Position numbers and translations under genes: made by a program. Below, piece by piece: positions 26,784 through 35,676 of a stretch of DNA of 64,000 bases (its first letter is position 1; each line of letters begins with the position of its first letter). Under the pieces are notes generated by a model. That model was not told the DNA's origin, made no database searches, and saw nothing but the letters and a program-made list of their open reading frames with translations. This DNA is from Gammaproteobacteria bacterium (GTDB lineage Bacteria; Pseudomonadota; Gammaproteobacteria; Arenicellales; Poriferihabitantaceae): contig JAUILZ010000013.1 in assembly GCA_030432755.1 (NCBI GenBank), positions 49,808 through 113,807 of the forward strand, given 5' to 3'.

Positions 26784-27299
26784 TCACATGCTCATGGTAC
26801 GCCGGCCCTCCCGCGTCAGCCAGGCGACGAAAGCAACCAGCGGCACCGGCCAGTCATCGGGACAATCGAGATCCGCGCTCCATGAGCCGTTCTCCTGGTC
26901 CGCGAAGTCGCGCTGGGCCAGCGACCCACGGCGGTCGTCCCCCTGGACAATGAGATAGTTGAGACCGAAACGATCCTCGGGCACGAGCCTGAAAGGCCGG
27001 CCTCCCACGTCCAGCTCGAAGTCAACCCGGTTGTGGCGAATCAAAGGGCGATCAGGCTCGAACGCGTGCATCTGCATCTGCCGCTTCGCGCTCGCGACTT
27101 CACCCAGTTCCCCGAGAACGCGGTAGCGGAAGCCGGTCCACGGCGCCGGCAGTTTCATCTGGTACTCGATGTCCTCGAATATTCCCGAGATGTGGTGAAA
27201 CAGCGCCTTCGCCCTGGCAAAGACCGCGACTTCCGCGTCGTCCCGCCCGACCCGTATACCTGCGCGGCGAACATCCCTGGTATCAATCTGGTAGTGCAT
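26784..27299 (-). CDS. Conserved-looking hypothetical protein (171 aa)
   Basis: I do not recognise this protein with certainty. It has no signal peptide or membrane helix. The strand-rich middle ('FEDIEYQMKLP', 'FRYRVLGELGEVASA', 'FELDVGGRPFRLVPED', 'LNYLIVQGDD') is reminiscent of the tubby/LURP-one/scramblase-like barrel, where a beta-strand pattern carries 'G.. vA' turns, but that is a weak resemblance. The ATG is well supported by a GAGGAAGGA tract immediately upstream. It lies between the mechanosensitive channel gene (same strand, about 75 nt upstream) and the start of the DeoR operon, so it may be the second gene of an mscS-led transcript. Confidence 0.6.
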   Translation of the reverse strand: MHYQIDTRDVRRAGIRVGRDDAEVAVFARAKALFHHISGIFEDIEYQMKLPAPWTGFRYRVLGELGEVASAKRQMQMHAFEPDRPLIRHNRVDFELDVGGRPFRLVPEDRFGLNYLIVQGDDRRGSLAQRDFADQENGSWSADLDCPDDWPVPLVAFVAWLTREGRRTMSM

Positions 27300-27375
27300 G
27301 TCCTTCCTCGCAATGTGATCCGTCCCGCCTTGAACCTAACCCCGCCGAATCGTGGGCGAGCGAACTCTACATACG

Positions 27376-29883
27376 CTACGCCGGCTTCATTTCGGCAGAC
27401 AGCCGCTGGGCGGGATCACCGCCCGACGACAGTGTAACGCGCACGTCCCGTTGTGGAAATGGGATGGAAACGTCGGCTTCCTCGAGTTCGCGCAGGATAT
27501 CCTGGCGAATGGCGCTCGGGGTCTTGAGCACCTCGGCAAGATCGGACATCCACGCATAGAGGCGAAAATTCAGCGAACTGTCACCGAAACCGATGAATAC
27601 CGCGAAGGGCTCCGGGTCGCCCAGCACGGCGGAATGCCGGCCGGCGATGTCATGCAACAGATCGAGCACCATCTGCGGATCCGTGCCGTATGCGACGCCG
27701 ACATCGATTTCCGCGCGCCGGCGGCGATTGGACCGGGTCCAGTTCATCACGGTCTTGGAAACCAGGTCGGCGTTGGGAACGATGACCTCGCCACCATCAA
27801 ATGTCTCGATCACCGTGGAACGCACGCCGAGTTCACGCACCGTACCCATGGTGCCGCCCACCTCCGCGATATCATTGATCTTGATGGGCTGCTCGAACAG
27901 CAGGATGATACCGGACACGAAGTTGTTGACGATGTTCTGCAGCCCGAAGCCGATACCCACGCCGAGGGCGCCCGCCAACACGGTCACCTTGGTGATATCG
28001 AAGCCTATCACCGCGATCGCGAACAGGAAGCCCGCCACCGCGATGGTATAGCGCAGCAACTTGGATATCGCGAACGCCACGCTTTCCGTAACCGCCGAAC
28101 CCGCGACGGGAGACCCCGCGAGCACGAACTTGACGATGCGATTGAGCCCCCAGGTCACGAGCAGGATGAGGAGACCGGTCAGGAGAGCGCCGGTATTGAT
28201 GGACAACGCGCCGAGATTGATGTCTATGATCATCACCTCGTTGAGGACCTTGAGCATCGGCGCAAGCACGCCCAGGGTTGCCAGCGTGATCAACAACCAG
28301 GTAACGAGAACCAGCCACATGACCGACTTCTTGATGCTGCGATAGATCGTGTGGCGCTGGCTGCGGACGATGTTCAGCTTTGAAACCCCTCGCGTCGAAA
28401 GCACGGACAGGATCAGGCCGGTCAGCACATAGTAAAGCGAACCAAACACCATGCCGAGGCCGAGCCCGGAGACGACGACGGATTTGATCTTTCTGGCCTC
28501 CGCGGAATGGCCGAAGATTTCCGCGAGAATGGCGATGCCGAGTACGGCGCAGGTGGCGAGCACGGAGAAGCGGATGACGGATGTCCTGGCGGCGGGGAAC
28601 GTCGCATGCCAGTTGCGACGCTTGAGATCGAAGTACAGCGCCCACGCCAGCAGGGATAACTGGAGGATCAGCACGAGTCGACCGATGACCTGGACTTCCT
28701 GTGTAAATAACCTGAGCCAGTTCATCGTCAGGATCACGGTAATGACGACCACCGTGACGCGCACCGGACGGGCGAACACGGAAACCGCCAGCAAGGCCGC
28801 GGGGATGGGTATCAGGGAGAACACAACCATCAGGAATACGGTTGGCGGCGAGGGCGCCGCGAATACCAGTGCGATCAACGCGATCAGCAGAGATGCCGAC
28901 TGGGGGCGTTCGAATACGCTCATGGCGCGCAGGCCGACCGAGTCCTGTTGGAATACCGTGGCTACCCGGCTCCCGGCCATGCGCAGGAAATAAGAGGACA
29001 GCAGGAACGTGATCAGCAGCACGGCGACCAGGCGACCTGCATGCGCGGAGAGGTACTGCGCCAGGGACCATATCGCACGGCGGAAATTACCGGCGGCGAC
29101 GAACAGCGGGATATCCGATTTCCAGACCTCGGGGCGCCACAATGGCACGTCTACCAGCGCCTCCGCTTGCTGCAACAAGGTATTCTGGCGCGTCAGCATC
29201 TCTTCAGAGAATGCCGTGGTAGTCCGCTGCAGGTCGGTAATATCGCTGAGCCCGTCGAGCGCGGCATTGCGGTCCTGCTCGAGCTTCACCCGCAATCTCA
29301 GGATCTCGTCCATGGTGTTTTCGGCGATCGAGAGCACTGACGAAGGCGCATTGCGATTGCGCGCGCTGTCGACCAGTTCCTCCCACTGCGCGATGTGCTC
29401 GTCGAGCTTGTCAAGGCTGTGGTCGCGTTGGGTGGCGCGCTCGCTGAGCTCACGGGAATAAAGATCGAGTTCGGCAAATTCGTTCTGCAGTTCCGACTGC
29501 AGGTCGAGCAGCACGCTGGAGCTGAGACCGCCCAGTGTGTCGGACACCACCGCCATGCTGATCGAATCGAGCCGGTCCCGCAGCGCCTGGAGCCGCGCCT
29601 GTCTGGCGGAAATGAATTCCTCCGAATCGAAATCCCCCACCGTCGCGACAAACGAATGCAGGTCCTGGCGCATCGAGAATATCTCGGCGACCGGTGGAGA
29701 TCGGGTTTCCGTCTCTTCAGTGACGAACTCCGGTGTCTCCTGGCCAGGAGAAACCAACGGTACACAGGTGAAAAGAAACGCGCACAACGCAAGGACGATC
29801 ACCGGGCATCGGCGGCGTACCGCCAGCGGGCACGACCCGTGGACGGGCAACGGGGTGTCTGGGGAGTGGATGCTTTTGTCCAA
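27376..29883 (-). CDS. Large mechanosensitive ion channel of the MscS/MscK type
   Basis: An 835-residue MscS-superfamily channel that opens on membrane tension to release osmolytes. A signal-like N-terminal helix precedes a long periplasmic helical region (about residues 60-270, coiled-coil rich). Several inner-membrane helices follow (about 290-600), then the MscS core: the pore helix with its Gly/Ala pattern in 'ALGVGIGFGLQNIVNNF', 'LFEQPIKINDIAEVGG' and 'FDGGEVIVPN', and the cytosolic cage domain. MscK-like proteins are longer (about 1100), so this is a mid-sized relative. The start is weakly defined (TTG at 29883, no obvious ribosome-binding site). It is transcribed away from the GMC oxidoreductase region. 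Confidence 0.92.
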   Translation of the reverse strand: MDKSIHSPDTPLPVHGSCPLAVRRRCPVIVLALCAFLFTCVPLVSPGQETPEFVTEETETRSPPVAEIFSMRQDLHSFVATVGDFDSEEFISARQARLQALRDRLDSISMAVVSDTLGGLSSSVLLDLQSELQNEFAELDLYSRELSERATQRDHSLDKLDEHIAQWEELVDSARNRNAPSSVLSIAENTMDEILRLRVKLEQDRNAALDGLSDITDLQRTTTAFSEEMLTRQNTLLQQAEALVDVPLWRPEVWKSDIPLFVAAGNFRRAIWSLAQYLSAHAGRLVAVLLITFLLSSYFLRMAGSRVATVFQQDSVGLRAMSVFERPQSASLLIALIALVFAAPSPPTVFLMVVFSLIPIPAALLAVSVFARPVRVTVVVITVILTMNWLRLFTQEVQVIGRLVLILQLSLLAWALYFDLKRRNWHATFPAARTSVIRFSVLATCAVLGIAILAEIFGHSAEARKIKSVVVSGLGLGMVFGSLYYVLTGLILSVLSTRGVSKLNIVRSQRHTIYRSIKKSVMWLVLVTWLLITLATLGVLAPMLKVLNEVMIIDINLGALSINTGALLTGLLILLVTWGLNRIVKFVLAGSPVAGSAVTESVAFAISKLLRYTIAVAGFLFAIAVIGFDITKVTVLAGALGVGIGFGLQNIVNNFVSGIILLFEQPIKINDIAEVGGTMGTVRELGVRSTVIETFDGGEVIVPNADLVSKTVMNWTRSNRRRRAEIDVGVAYGTDPQMVLDLLHDIAGRHSAVLGDPEPFAVFIGFGDSSLNFRLYAWMSDLAEVLKTPSAIRQDILRELEEADVSIPFPQRDVRVTLSSGGDPAQRLSAEMKPA

Positions 29884-29985
29884 GGCTACGAAGAATCGTC
29901 CGGGTTCATGCCCGGGCTGCTATGTGCGGGAACGCAACGACGTGGAATTTTCGCATACCCGGATATTACTGTCCGTGAAACCCGA

Positions 29986-30177
29986 TCAATCAGGTAGCGC
30001 GCCCAGCAACACCACCAGCACGATGGACAGAACCACGCAGCCCACGAACCGGTAGCGCGGCCACATCCGGATAGGCACGCCGTCCTGGCGCCTGACCAGC
30101 CGGGTCTCGATTCCCACCGCCCAGGGAATCATGTCCCGGGCGTCGTTGCTGTTCTCGACGTAGATGGCGAAGGTCAT
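29986..30177 (-). CDS. Small single-pass membrane protein (63 aa)
   Basis: A short frame with an N-terminal soluble half ('TFAIYVENSNDARDMIPWAVGIETRLV') and a C-terminal membrane helix (about residues 44-61, 'FVGCVVLSIVLVVLLGAL'). Third codon positions are almost all G or C, as in the neighbouring genes, which argues that it is really translated. No ribosome-binding site is obvious and I recognise no family. It lies upstream of the mscS gene on the same strand, with about 100 nt between them. Confidence 0.5.
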   Translation of the reverse strand: MTFAIYVENSNDARDMIPWAVGIETRLVRRQDGVPIRMWPRYRFVGCVVLSIVLVVLLGALPD

Positions 30178-30478
30178 GGATCAGGCAGGCAACAGATAGT
30201 CAGCTTGTTGTCCTGGAATCCGCACCAAGACCTGGCAGTCAGCGACGGCTATCTGTCCAATCGCCAAGGAAAGCATCTTGCCTGGTAACGTGGTCGCTAT
30301 TCTAGCGGGACGCCTTTCGTCCGTGCACCCGATCGGTGGCGAACAGGACTGGCCGGTTGTTGATTGATGCGCTCGTATAGTGCGCCACCCACCGCAACCC
30401 GGGACTTCCGCATACAATAGCCGGATACCCCGGGACGAAGCACCCGATCAACCGTTCGCCAGCAGGGCCTGCGAGATA
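30178..30478. other. Intergenic region upstream of the GMC oxidoreductase
   Basis: About 300 nt without a supportable gene. It must hold the promoter of the GMC gene and probably that of the small membrane protein. I see a short GGACG/CGTCC hairpin near 30309-30324 but no copy of the BetI-like operator found twice elsewhere in this block and no confident -35/-10 pair. Confidence 0.4.
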
Positions 30479-32176
30479 ATGAAGACATCCTATGACTACA
30501 TCATCGTCGGAGCGGGCACGGCCGGTTGCGTCCTCGCGCGCCGGCTCAGCGATACCGGGAGGTACTCGGTGCTGCTGTGCGAGCACGGCCCGCCTGACAG
30601 CAGCTGGATCCTGCGCATGCCCGCAGGGCTGCGTTCGGCGTTCAAGCCTTCGAGCCGCTATAACTACTGGTACAGGACCACGCCCCAGGCACACCTCGAC
30701 GGCCGGGAGATCGACCAACCCCGAGGCAAGGTACTCGGCGGCTCGTCATCGATCAACGGGATGACCTTCCTGCGCGGCAATCCGCGTGATTACGACGATT
30801 GGGCGTTCCGGGATGGCTGCGATGGCTGGTCCTGGGTTGACTGCCTGCCCTATTTCAGGAAAGTGGAGCGCTTCGGTGGTCCCGCGGACGCCTACCGCGC
30901 CGTCGACGGCATGGTCGGGGTAAAGGTGCAGCAGCAATTGAGCCCGTTGAACCAGGCATTCCTGCAGGCTGGCGAGCAGGCGGGCTATCCGTTCACCGCG
31001 GACGTCAACGGGTGTTCACAGGAGGGAGTCTGCCGCTTCGACATGAGCGTGGAGAAGGGAGTACGGAGCAGTTCTTCGCGCTCCTACCTGCATTCCAGGA
31101 GAAGCGGCGGGCATCTCGACATTGCTACGAATACCCGCGTCAACAGGATACTCACACGGGGTGACCGGGCGACCGGGGTGCACCTGGTGTCCGGAAATTC
31201 CGCGCGCGAAGTCCTGGCGGAAAATGAGGTCATCATCTGCAGCGGCGTGTTTGGCAGCCCGCAACTCCTGATGCTGTCCGGCATCGGCCCGGAAGACGAG
31301 TTGAAGCGGCACGATATAGAGTTGCACCTGCGCGCGGACCAGGTGGGCCGGAACCTCCAGGACCACCTGGAAATTCACATCCAGGTGGAAACCGACAGGC
31401 CCGTTTCCCTCAACCGTCACCTGCAGCCGCATCGCATGGCCTGGGCCGGCCTGCAGTGGTTCGGCTGGAAGGGAGGACCCGCTGCCGTTAACCAGTGCCA
31501 TGTCGGCGCATTCGTTCGTTCTGGCCCCTCGCAGTCCCATCCCAACCTGCAATACCATTTCTTTCCAGTGCTGTTTGGCGATCACTGGATCCCGGACCCC
31601 GGAAAGAACGGCTATCGTCTCGGTGGTGGCCCGCTCAGACCGGAAAGCCGGGGTTCCGTCTCCCTGGTTTCCCCCAACCCGGGCGTTCCGCTGGCAATCG
31701 ATCCAAACTACCTTGGCGAGGAAAGGGACCGGGATGAGATACGAGAGGCGTTTGGCATTGGACGCGAACTGCTTGCGCAGCCGGCGTTCAGGGAGTTTCA
31801 CCGGCGCGAGGATCTGCCCGGCCCGAAAGTCAGCACCGCGTCCGATATCGACAGGTATATCCGCCAGGCAGCCTCCTCCTCATTTCACCCCTGCGGGACG
31901 TTGCGTATGGGTCCTGACAATGACGAGCGGTCTGTAGTCGATCTCGAACTGAATGTCAGGGGTATGCGCCAGCTACGTGTCGTGGATGCCTCGGTTATTC
32001 CCGCGATCCCCAGCGCAAACATCAATGCCTGCGTCTTCATGATCGCGGAGAAAGCCGCGGACATCATCCTGGGGAACAAGCCCCCGGCGATGGACCTCGC
32101 GTCATACGCCGGGAGTGAAACTTCCGACTGGCACGGCCGCTCCCCGCTGCCCGGCCATGGGACAGTCACACTATAA
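30479..32176 (+). CDS. GMC-family FAD-dependent oxidoreductase (choline/alcohol dehydrogenase type)
   Basis: A 565-residue flavoprotein that oxidises an alcohol to an aldehyde or beyond. The N-terminal ADP-binding loop 'YIIVGAGTAGCVLARRL', GMC signature 1 'GKVLGGSSSINGMTFLRG', signature 2 'GVFGSPQLLMLSGIG' and the active-site His region 'SSSFHPCGTLRMG' are intact. Length and motifs are those of BetA-like dehydrogenases, but choline specificity cannot be assigned. The ATG at 30479 starts directly at the flavin-binding strand; an in-frame ATG 99 nt upstream would add an unrelated basic leader. The gene lies in a block regulated by a BetI-like repressor and ends inside the first operator copy. 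Confidence 0.93.
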   Translation: MKTSYDYIIVGAGTAGCVLARRLSDTGRYSVLLCEHGPPDSSWILRMPAGLRSAFKPSSRYNYWYRTTPQAHLDGREIDQPRGKVLGGSSSINGMTFLRGNPRDYDDWAFRDGCDGWSWVDCLPYFRKVERFGGPADAYRAVDGMVGVKVQQQLSPLNQAFLQAGEQAGYPFTADVNGCSQEGVCRFDMSVEKGVRSSSSRSYLHSRRSGGHLDIATNTRVNRILTRGDRATGVHLVSGNSAREVLAENEVIICSGVFGSPQLLMLSGIGPEDELKRHDIELHLRADQVGRNLQDHLEIHIQVETDRPVSLNRHLQPHRMAWAGLQWFGWKGGPAAVNQCHVGAFVRSGPSQSHPNLQYHFFPVLFGDHWIPDPGKNGYRLGGGPLRPESRGSVSLVSPNPGVPLAIDPNYLGEERDRDEIREAFGIGRELLAQPAFREFHRREDLPGPKVSTASDIDRYIRQAASSSFHPCGTLRMGPDNDERSVVDLELNVRGMRQLRVVDASVIPAIPSANINACVFMIAEKAADIILGNKPPAMDLASYAGSETSDWHGRSPLPGHGTVTL

Positions 32177-32201
32177 AATATGTTGTACGTCCAACTTTAT
32201 T
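32175..32201. promoter_or_regulatory. BetI-like operator, copy 1
   Basis: A 27-nt sequence identical to one at 35586-35612. Its core GTTGTACGTCCAAC (32182-32195) is an imperfect palindrome around ACGT, close to the BetI box of E. coli (ATTG-ACGT-CAAT type). It starts within the GMC stop codon and lies 55 nt upstream of the 2OG oxygenase start, where a bound repressor would block that gene's promoter. The local TetR-family protein is the obvious candidate binder. Confidence 0.8.
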
Positions 32202-32256
32202 ATGCCAGAATTCCCACCGAATGACCCCCGTTTTATCGCCTGTCACGGAAATCATC

Positions 32257-33114
32257 ATGAGCGAGCCAACGAGATCCCCAGTAACCGCCCTGCCCCCGCA
32301 AGAAGTTATCAACCTTGATAACTATCCTATACAAGATGTTGATTCGTTGGAGTTTAAATCCCTGACCAGGCGTTTCAAGGAAAAACTGGACGCGCAGCAG
32401 TACGTCGTCCTGCCCGACTTTATCCGGCCCACTGCACGTGAACAGGCCGTACGCCAGATCGAGGGATTGATCCACCTGGCGAACCATAACTGCTCCGATC
32501 GAAACTGTTACCTGCAGCGGAAACGCGATCCGGCGCTGCCGCCCGATCATCCGCGCAACATTCTCCTCAGCGCCAGCACCTGGATGCTGGGCGCAAACCT
32601 GCTGCCGGACGAATCGCCGCTCAAAACGCTGTACTACTGGGAGAATATGAAGCGCATGGTCGCATCCATCGTCGGCGCGCCGGAACTGTTTTTCAACGAG
32701 GACGAGTATCAGCCTGTCAACGCGCTGTGCTACAAGGAAGGCGACCGCTCCGCCTGGCACTTTGACTCGGTCAATGCGTTCACCATGACCCTGATGCTGC
32801 AGGCGCCCGAGCGCGGCGGCGATTTCGAAATGATCCCCAACATCCGCAGCGACGACGACCAGATGTATCACCAGGTACAGAAAGCGTTGGCGCCCGGCTA
32901 CGAAAACGTCGTGCGGGTTGGACGCGAGGAGGGCGCGCTCTGCATATTCCGGGGATGCAATTCGCTACACAGGGTATCGGAAGTCAGCGGCAGCACACTG
33001 CGAATGATGGGCGTGTTCGTTTATGAGAACGAACCGGGGGTCAAGGGAGATCCCGAGGTCAACGAAACAGTTTACGGCAGCCGGTCCGCATCGCAGGCGA
33101 CCGCGGTCATGTAA
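32257..33114 (+). CDS. Fe(II)/2-oxoglutarate-dependent oxygenase, HalD/BesD/ArpA-like
   Basis: A 285-residue non-heme iron oxygenase. The motif 'GDRSAWHFDSVNAFTMTLML' gives the HxD part of the facial triad, and 'IFRGCNSLHRVSEVSGSTLR' gives the distal His and the 2OG-binding Arg. The spacing and the 'LQAPERGGDFEMIPNIR' block match the family that includes the amino-acid halogenase BesD. Because the Asp is present (halogenases have Gly or Ala there), this should be a hydroxylase or oxidase. ATG 32257 has a GGA site about 8 nt upstream; an in-frame ATG at 32221 is less likely. A BetI-like operator lies in its promoter. The substrate is probably a small amino acid or amine, by inference. Confidence 0.85.
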   Translation: MSEPTRSPVTALPPQEVINLDNYPIQDVDSLEFKSLTRRFKEKLDAQQYVVLPDFIRPTAREQAVRQIEGLIHLANHNCSDRNCYLQRKRDPALPPDHPRNILLSASTWMLGANLLPDESPLKTLYYWENMKRMVASIVGAPELFFNEDEYQPVNALCYKEGDRSAWHFDSVNAFTMTLMLQAPERGGDFEMIPNIRSDDDQMYHQVQKALAPGYENVVRVGREEGALCIFRGCNSLHRVSEVSGSTLRMMGVFVYENEPGVKGDPEVNETVYGSRSASQATAVM

Positions 33115-33147
33115 CAGGTTTGGCCCGGGTAGAGGAGAGATCGGGCC

Positions 33148-33795
33148 CTACCCTTCGAGTTGTTCCTCGATATACAGCCCGCAGAGTTCGATTGCCTTTT
33201 CCGGTGACATGACCTGGTCGTGTATCGACATACCGAGCCACAGCCCGTCGGCGAGCGCGATCAGGCCCAGCGCGGCGCTGCGCGTATCGATCTCCACGCC
33301 ACTCTCTGCCGCGGCATCCTTGAACAACCCTTCCACGTTGCGGATGTAATCCCGGTACAGTTCCCGGTTTGCCTGCTGCATCTGCGAACTGAATCGCACC
33401 TCGTGCCAGAAACTGATAAACGCATCCCGGTTCAGCCGGGTAAACACCTCGGGTGAAAACAGCGCGGTGGGAACGGATTTCAGCCGCTCACGGGCGGTAG
33501 TCGCGCCGATCCTTTCCGCGTGCGATCGCACTTGCAGAGACACCTGCTGGAACAGGTACTTGAACGACTCCACAAGGAGCATTTCCTTGTTCTCGAAGTA
33601 ATGCCCGGCAAGCCCGCGTGAAGCCCCGGCCGCCTTGCTGATCGTCTGTATCGTGGTGAACGCGACCCCGTTTTCGGCCATCGAGCGGATGGTGCCTTCC
33701 ATCAGCGCGCGCCGTCGAAAATCATTGATTTCGGGTTGCGTGCGTGGCCGCTGCCCACTGGCAGGCGCCTTCTTGCCGGAACTACTGGTAGCCAC
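33148..33795 (-). CDS. TetR/AcrR-family repressor, BetI-like
   Basis: A 215-residue repressor. The HTH 'FTTIQTISKAAGASRGLAGHYFENKEMLL' region (residues about 45-75) has the 'G.s.G...HYF..KE.LL' pattern of BetI, and the C-terminal half contains 'FWHEVRFSSQMQQANRELYRDYIRNVE', also BetI-like. Start is GTG. It is convergent with the 2OG oxygenase (33 nt between stops, including a GGCCCG/CGGGCC repeat at 33122-33147). I see no operator copy upstream of its own gene, so it may not be autoregulated. BetI senses choline; here the ligand would be a substrate of this catabolic block, possibly a quaternary amine. Confidence 0.88.
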   Translation of the reverse strand: MATSSSGKKAPASGQRPRTQPEINDFRRRALMEGTIRSMAENGVAFTTIQTISKAAGASRGLAGHYFENKEMLLVESFKYLFQQVSLQVRSHAERIGATTARERLKSVPTALFSPEVFTRLNRDAFISFWHEVRFSSQMQQANRELYRDYIRNVEGLFKDAAAESGVEIDTRSAALGLIALADGLWLGMSIHDQVMSPEKAIELCGLYIEEQLEG

Positions 33796-33919
33796 GAATC
33801 AGGAAATAAAAGGTATTGACGGGGAGCGCTGCCTGGCGCGGAAACTGGCGTGCAGGATTCTAGCATCACTGCTCTGATCACCGCCGCCAATGACGGCGCC
33901 CCCGTGGTGCTTCAGACGC

Positions 33920-35509
33920 TTACGACTGAAACCACCAGCGCTCCAGGTACAGGCGCCCGTCCACCTCGTAGTTGGACGAAAGCTGGTTATGTCCGACTTT
34001 CGAAGATATCGCGAACACGTCGTCCGCGAAAAATGGCAGGATCACGCCACCATCGTCGCGCAGCAGTTTCTGCATCTCAGCATACATCTCACTACGTAGT
34101 GACGGGTTCAGTTCGGAACGTGCCTGTACCAGCAGTTCATTGAATCGCGTATTGTCCCAGAACGTGTCGTTCCAGGATCCGCCACTGGCATAGGCCTGGG
34201 TCAGGATGCTATCCGGCGTGGGATAGCCCGGCCAGTAGCAGGCGCAGAATGGCTTCTTCATCCACACGTTGGACCAGTAACCATCAACCGGTTCGCGCTT
34301 GATGTCGATCTGGATACCCGCCTCCTTCGCGTGTTCTCCGAACAGCACGGAGGCATCCACGGCACCGGAGAACGCCGCGTCCGAGGCGCTCAGTTCGATC
34401 TTCAGGTTCGACAGCCCTGACTTCTGCAGGTAGTGCTTTGCCTGTTCCGGGTCGTAGGCGCGGGTCTCGAGGCTCGCATCGAAGAACGGATAGGCCGCGT
34501 TGATCGGCTGGTCGTTACCTACTGAACCGTAGCCATGCAGAACAGTCTTCAGTACGGACTCCCGGTCCATCGCCAGTTTCAGCGCCATGCGCACGTTGGG
34601 GTCGTTGAACGGCGCCGCATTGGTATGCATCGGGAAGGTGTAATGTGTCTTTCCCGGGACCTGTTGGACTATGATCCCGTCCCGCTGCGCCAAGCGCGAT
34701 GCCGTCTTGAGATCGACCCTGTCAATTCCGTCGACCTCGCCGCTGATCAGCGCCGTCTGCCGGGCCGAGGCGTCCGCGATCGAAAGCAATTCGGCGCTCG
34801 CGAAATGCGCCCGGTCTTCCTGCCAGTAGTTCGGGTTGCGTTCGAACGTGGCGCGCACACCGAGTTCGACGTCCTTCAGTATGTAACCGCCGACGCCGAC
34901 ATTGTTCTGCCAGTTCAGGCTGCCGTCGGCATTGGCCTGGTAGATCGGAAAATTGAAGCTGCTCAGCTTGAACGGAAAGTCCGCGTCGCCCCCTTCCAGC
35001 GTGATGACGACCCTGTCTCCATCCGATCGAATGTCGGTAATTGGATCCACCATAGTCTTCGCGGACGATTCGGATTTCTCGCCGCGATGATGGTTGATGG
35101 AGGCAATGACATCCTCCGTTGACAAAGTCTTTCCGTCGTGGAACTCGACACCCTGTCGTATCTTGAACGTCCACTCCTTCGCGTCGGCGCTGGACTCCCA
35201 GCTTTCCGCAAGCTTGGGTACGAGTGATCCATCCGTATCCACCTCGGTAAGCGTGTTGGTGATCGAGTAGTGGGTGGTCGACAGGAAGCCGTTGAGCACC
35301 TTGCCCGGATCGAATGAGTCCGAGGTGCCACCATGGCCGATGGCGAATCGCATGTGGCCGCCGGACACCGGGGTATTTGCGATGGCCTGGCGCAGCAATT
35401 GCGGCGATGCCAGCCCAGCCACGCCGAGCGCGGTCATCTGCGCGACGAATTTGCGGCGGCTGATTTTCCGGTTCCTGAAGTTCGAAACGAGGGTATCTGT
35501 CTCTTTCAT
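33920..35509 (-). CDS. ABC transporter substrate-binding protein, family 5 (DppA/OppA-like), Tat-exported
   Basis: A 529-residue periplasmic solute receptor of the peptide/nickel/opine class. The N-terminus has a twin-arginine leader ('KISRRKFVAQMTALGVAGLA'), so it is probably folded before export. 'TLTEVDTDGSLVPKLAESWE', 'WTFKIRQGVEFHDGK' and 'ALKLAMDRESVLKTVLHGYG' are family hallmarks. ATG 35509 has a GAGAGAA site about 6 nt upstream; a longer frame to 35575 is unnecessary. No permease or ATPase gene is adjacent, so it is an orphan receptor that must use a transporter encoded elsewhere. The second BetI-like operator lies about 77 nt upstream of its start. Confidence 0.92.
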   Translation of the reverse strand: MKETDTLVSNFRNRKISRRKFVAQMTALGVAGLASPQLLRQAIANTPVSGGHMRFAIGHGGTSDSFDPGKVLNGFLSTTHYSITNTLTEVDTDGSLVPKLAESWESSADAKEWTFKIRQGVEFHDGKTLSTEDVIASINHHRGEKSESSAKTMVDPITDIRSDGDRVVITLEGGDADFPFKLSSFNFPIYQANADGSLNWQNNVGVGGYILKDVELGVRATFERNPNYWQEDRAHFASAELLSIADASARQTALISGEVDGIDRVDLKTASRLAQRDGIIVQQVPGKTHYTFPMHTNAAPFNDPNVRMALKLAMDRESVLKTVLHGYGSVGNDQPINAAYPFFDASLETRAYDPEQAKHYLQKSGLSNLKIELSASDAAFSGAVDASVLFGEHAKEAGIQIDIKREPVDGYWSNVWMKKPFCACYWPGYPTPDSILTQAYASGGSWNDTFWDNTRFNELLVQARSELNPSLRSEMYAEMQKLLRDDGGVILPFFADDVFAISSKVGHNQLSSNYEVDGRLYLERWWFQS

Positions 35510-35585
35510 GATGGTTCTCTCGGGCGATTGATGTTCCTGGGGCAGGTCCTGCGGTAATCCGCAGTCCTCGTTCAACTATATGATA

Positions 35586-35612
35586 AAAATATGTTGTACG
35601 TCCAACTTTATT
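35586..35612. promoter_or_regulatory. BetI-like operator, copy 2
   Basis: Identical over 27 nt to the copy at 32175-32201; the palindromic core is at 35593-35606. It occupies the divergent promoter region between the binding-protein gene (minus) and the GNAT gene (plus), so one bound repressor could control both. The flanking DNA is A+T-rich on both sides, as expected for promoters. Confidence 0.8.
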
Positions 35613-35676
35613 TATCTATCGCTATCTGATTGAAAATATGCTGATATTTGGTTTATTCGGAATGGGAGTCCATTCG

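Noticed and set aside
32257..33114. Assignment of the HalD/BesD-like enzyme as a halogenase
   Set aside because: The metal motif is HFD; radical halogenases of this family have Gly or Ala instead of Asp, so hydroxylation is expected.
33122..33147. GGCCCG-N14-CGGGCC repeat between the convergent oxygenase and TetR genes as a terminator
   Set aside because: Long loop and short stem with no T-tract; mentioned only in passing.
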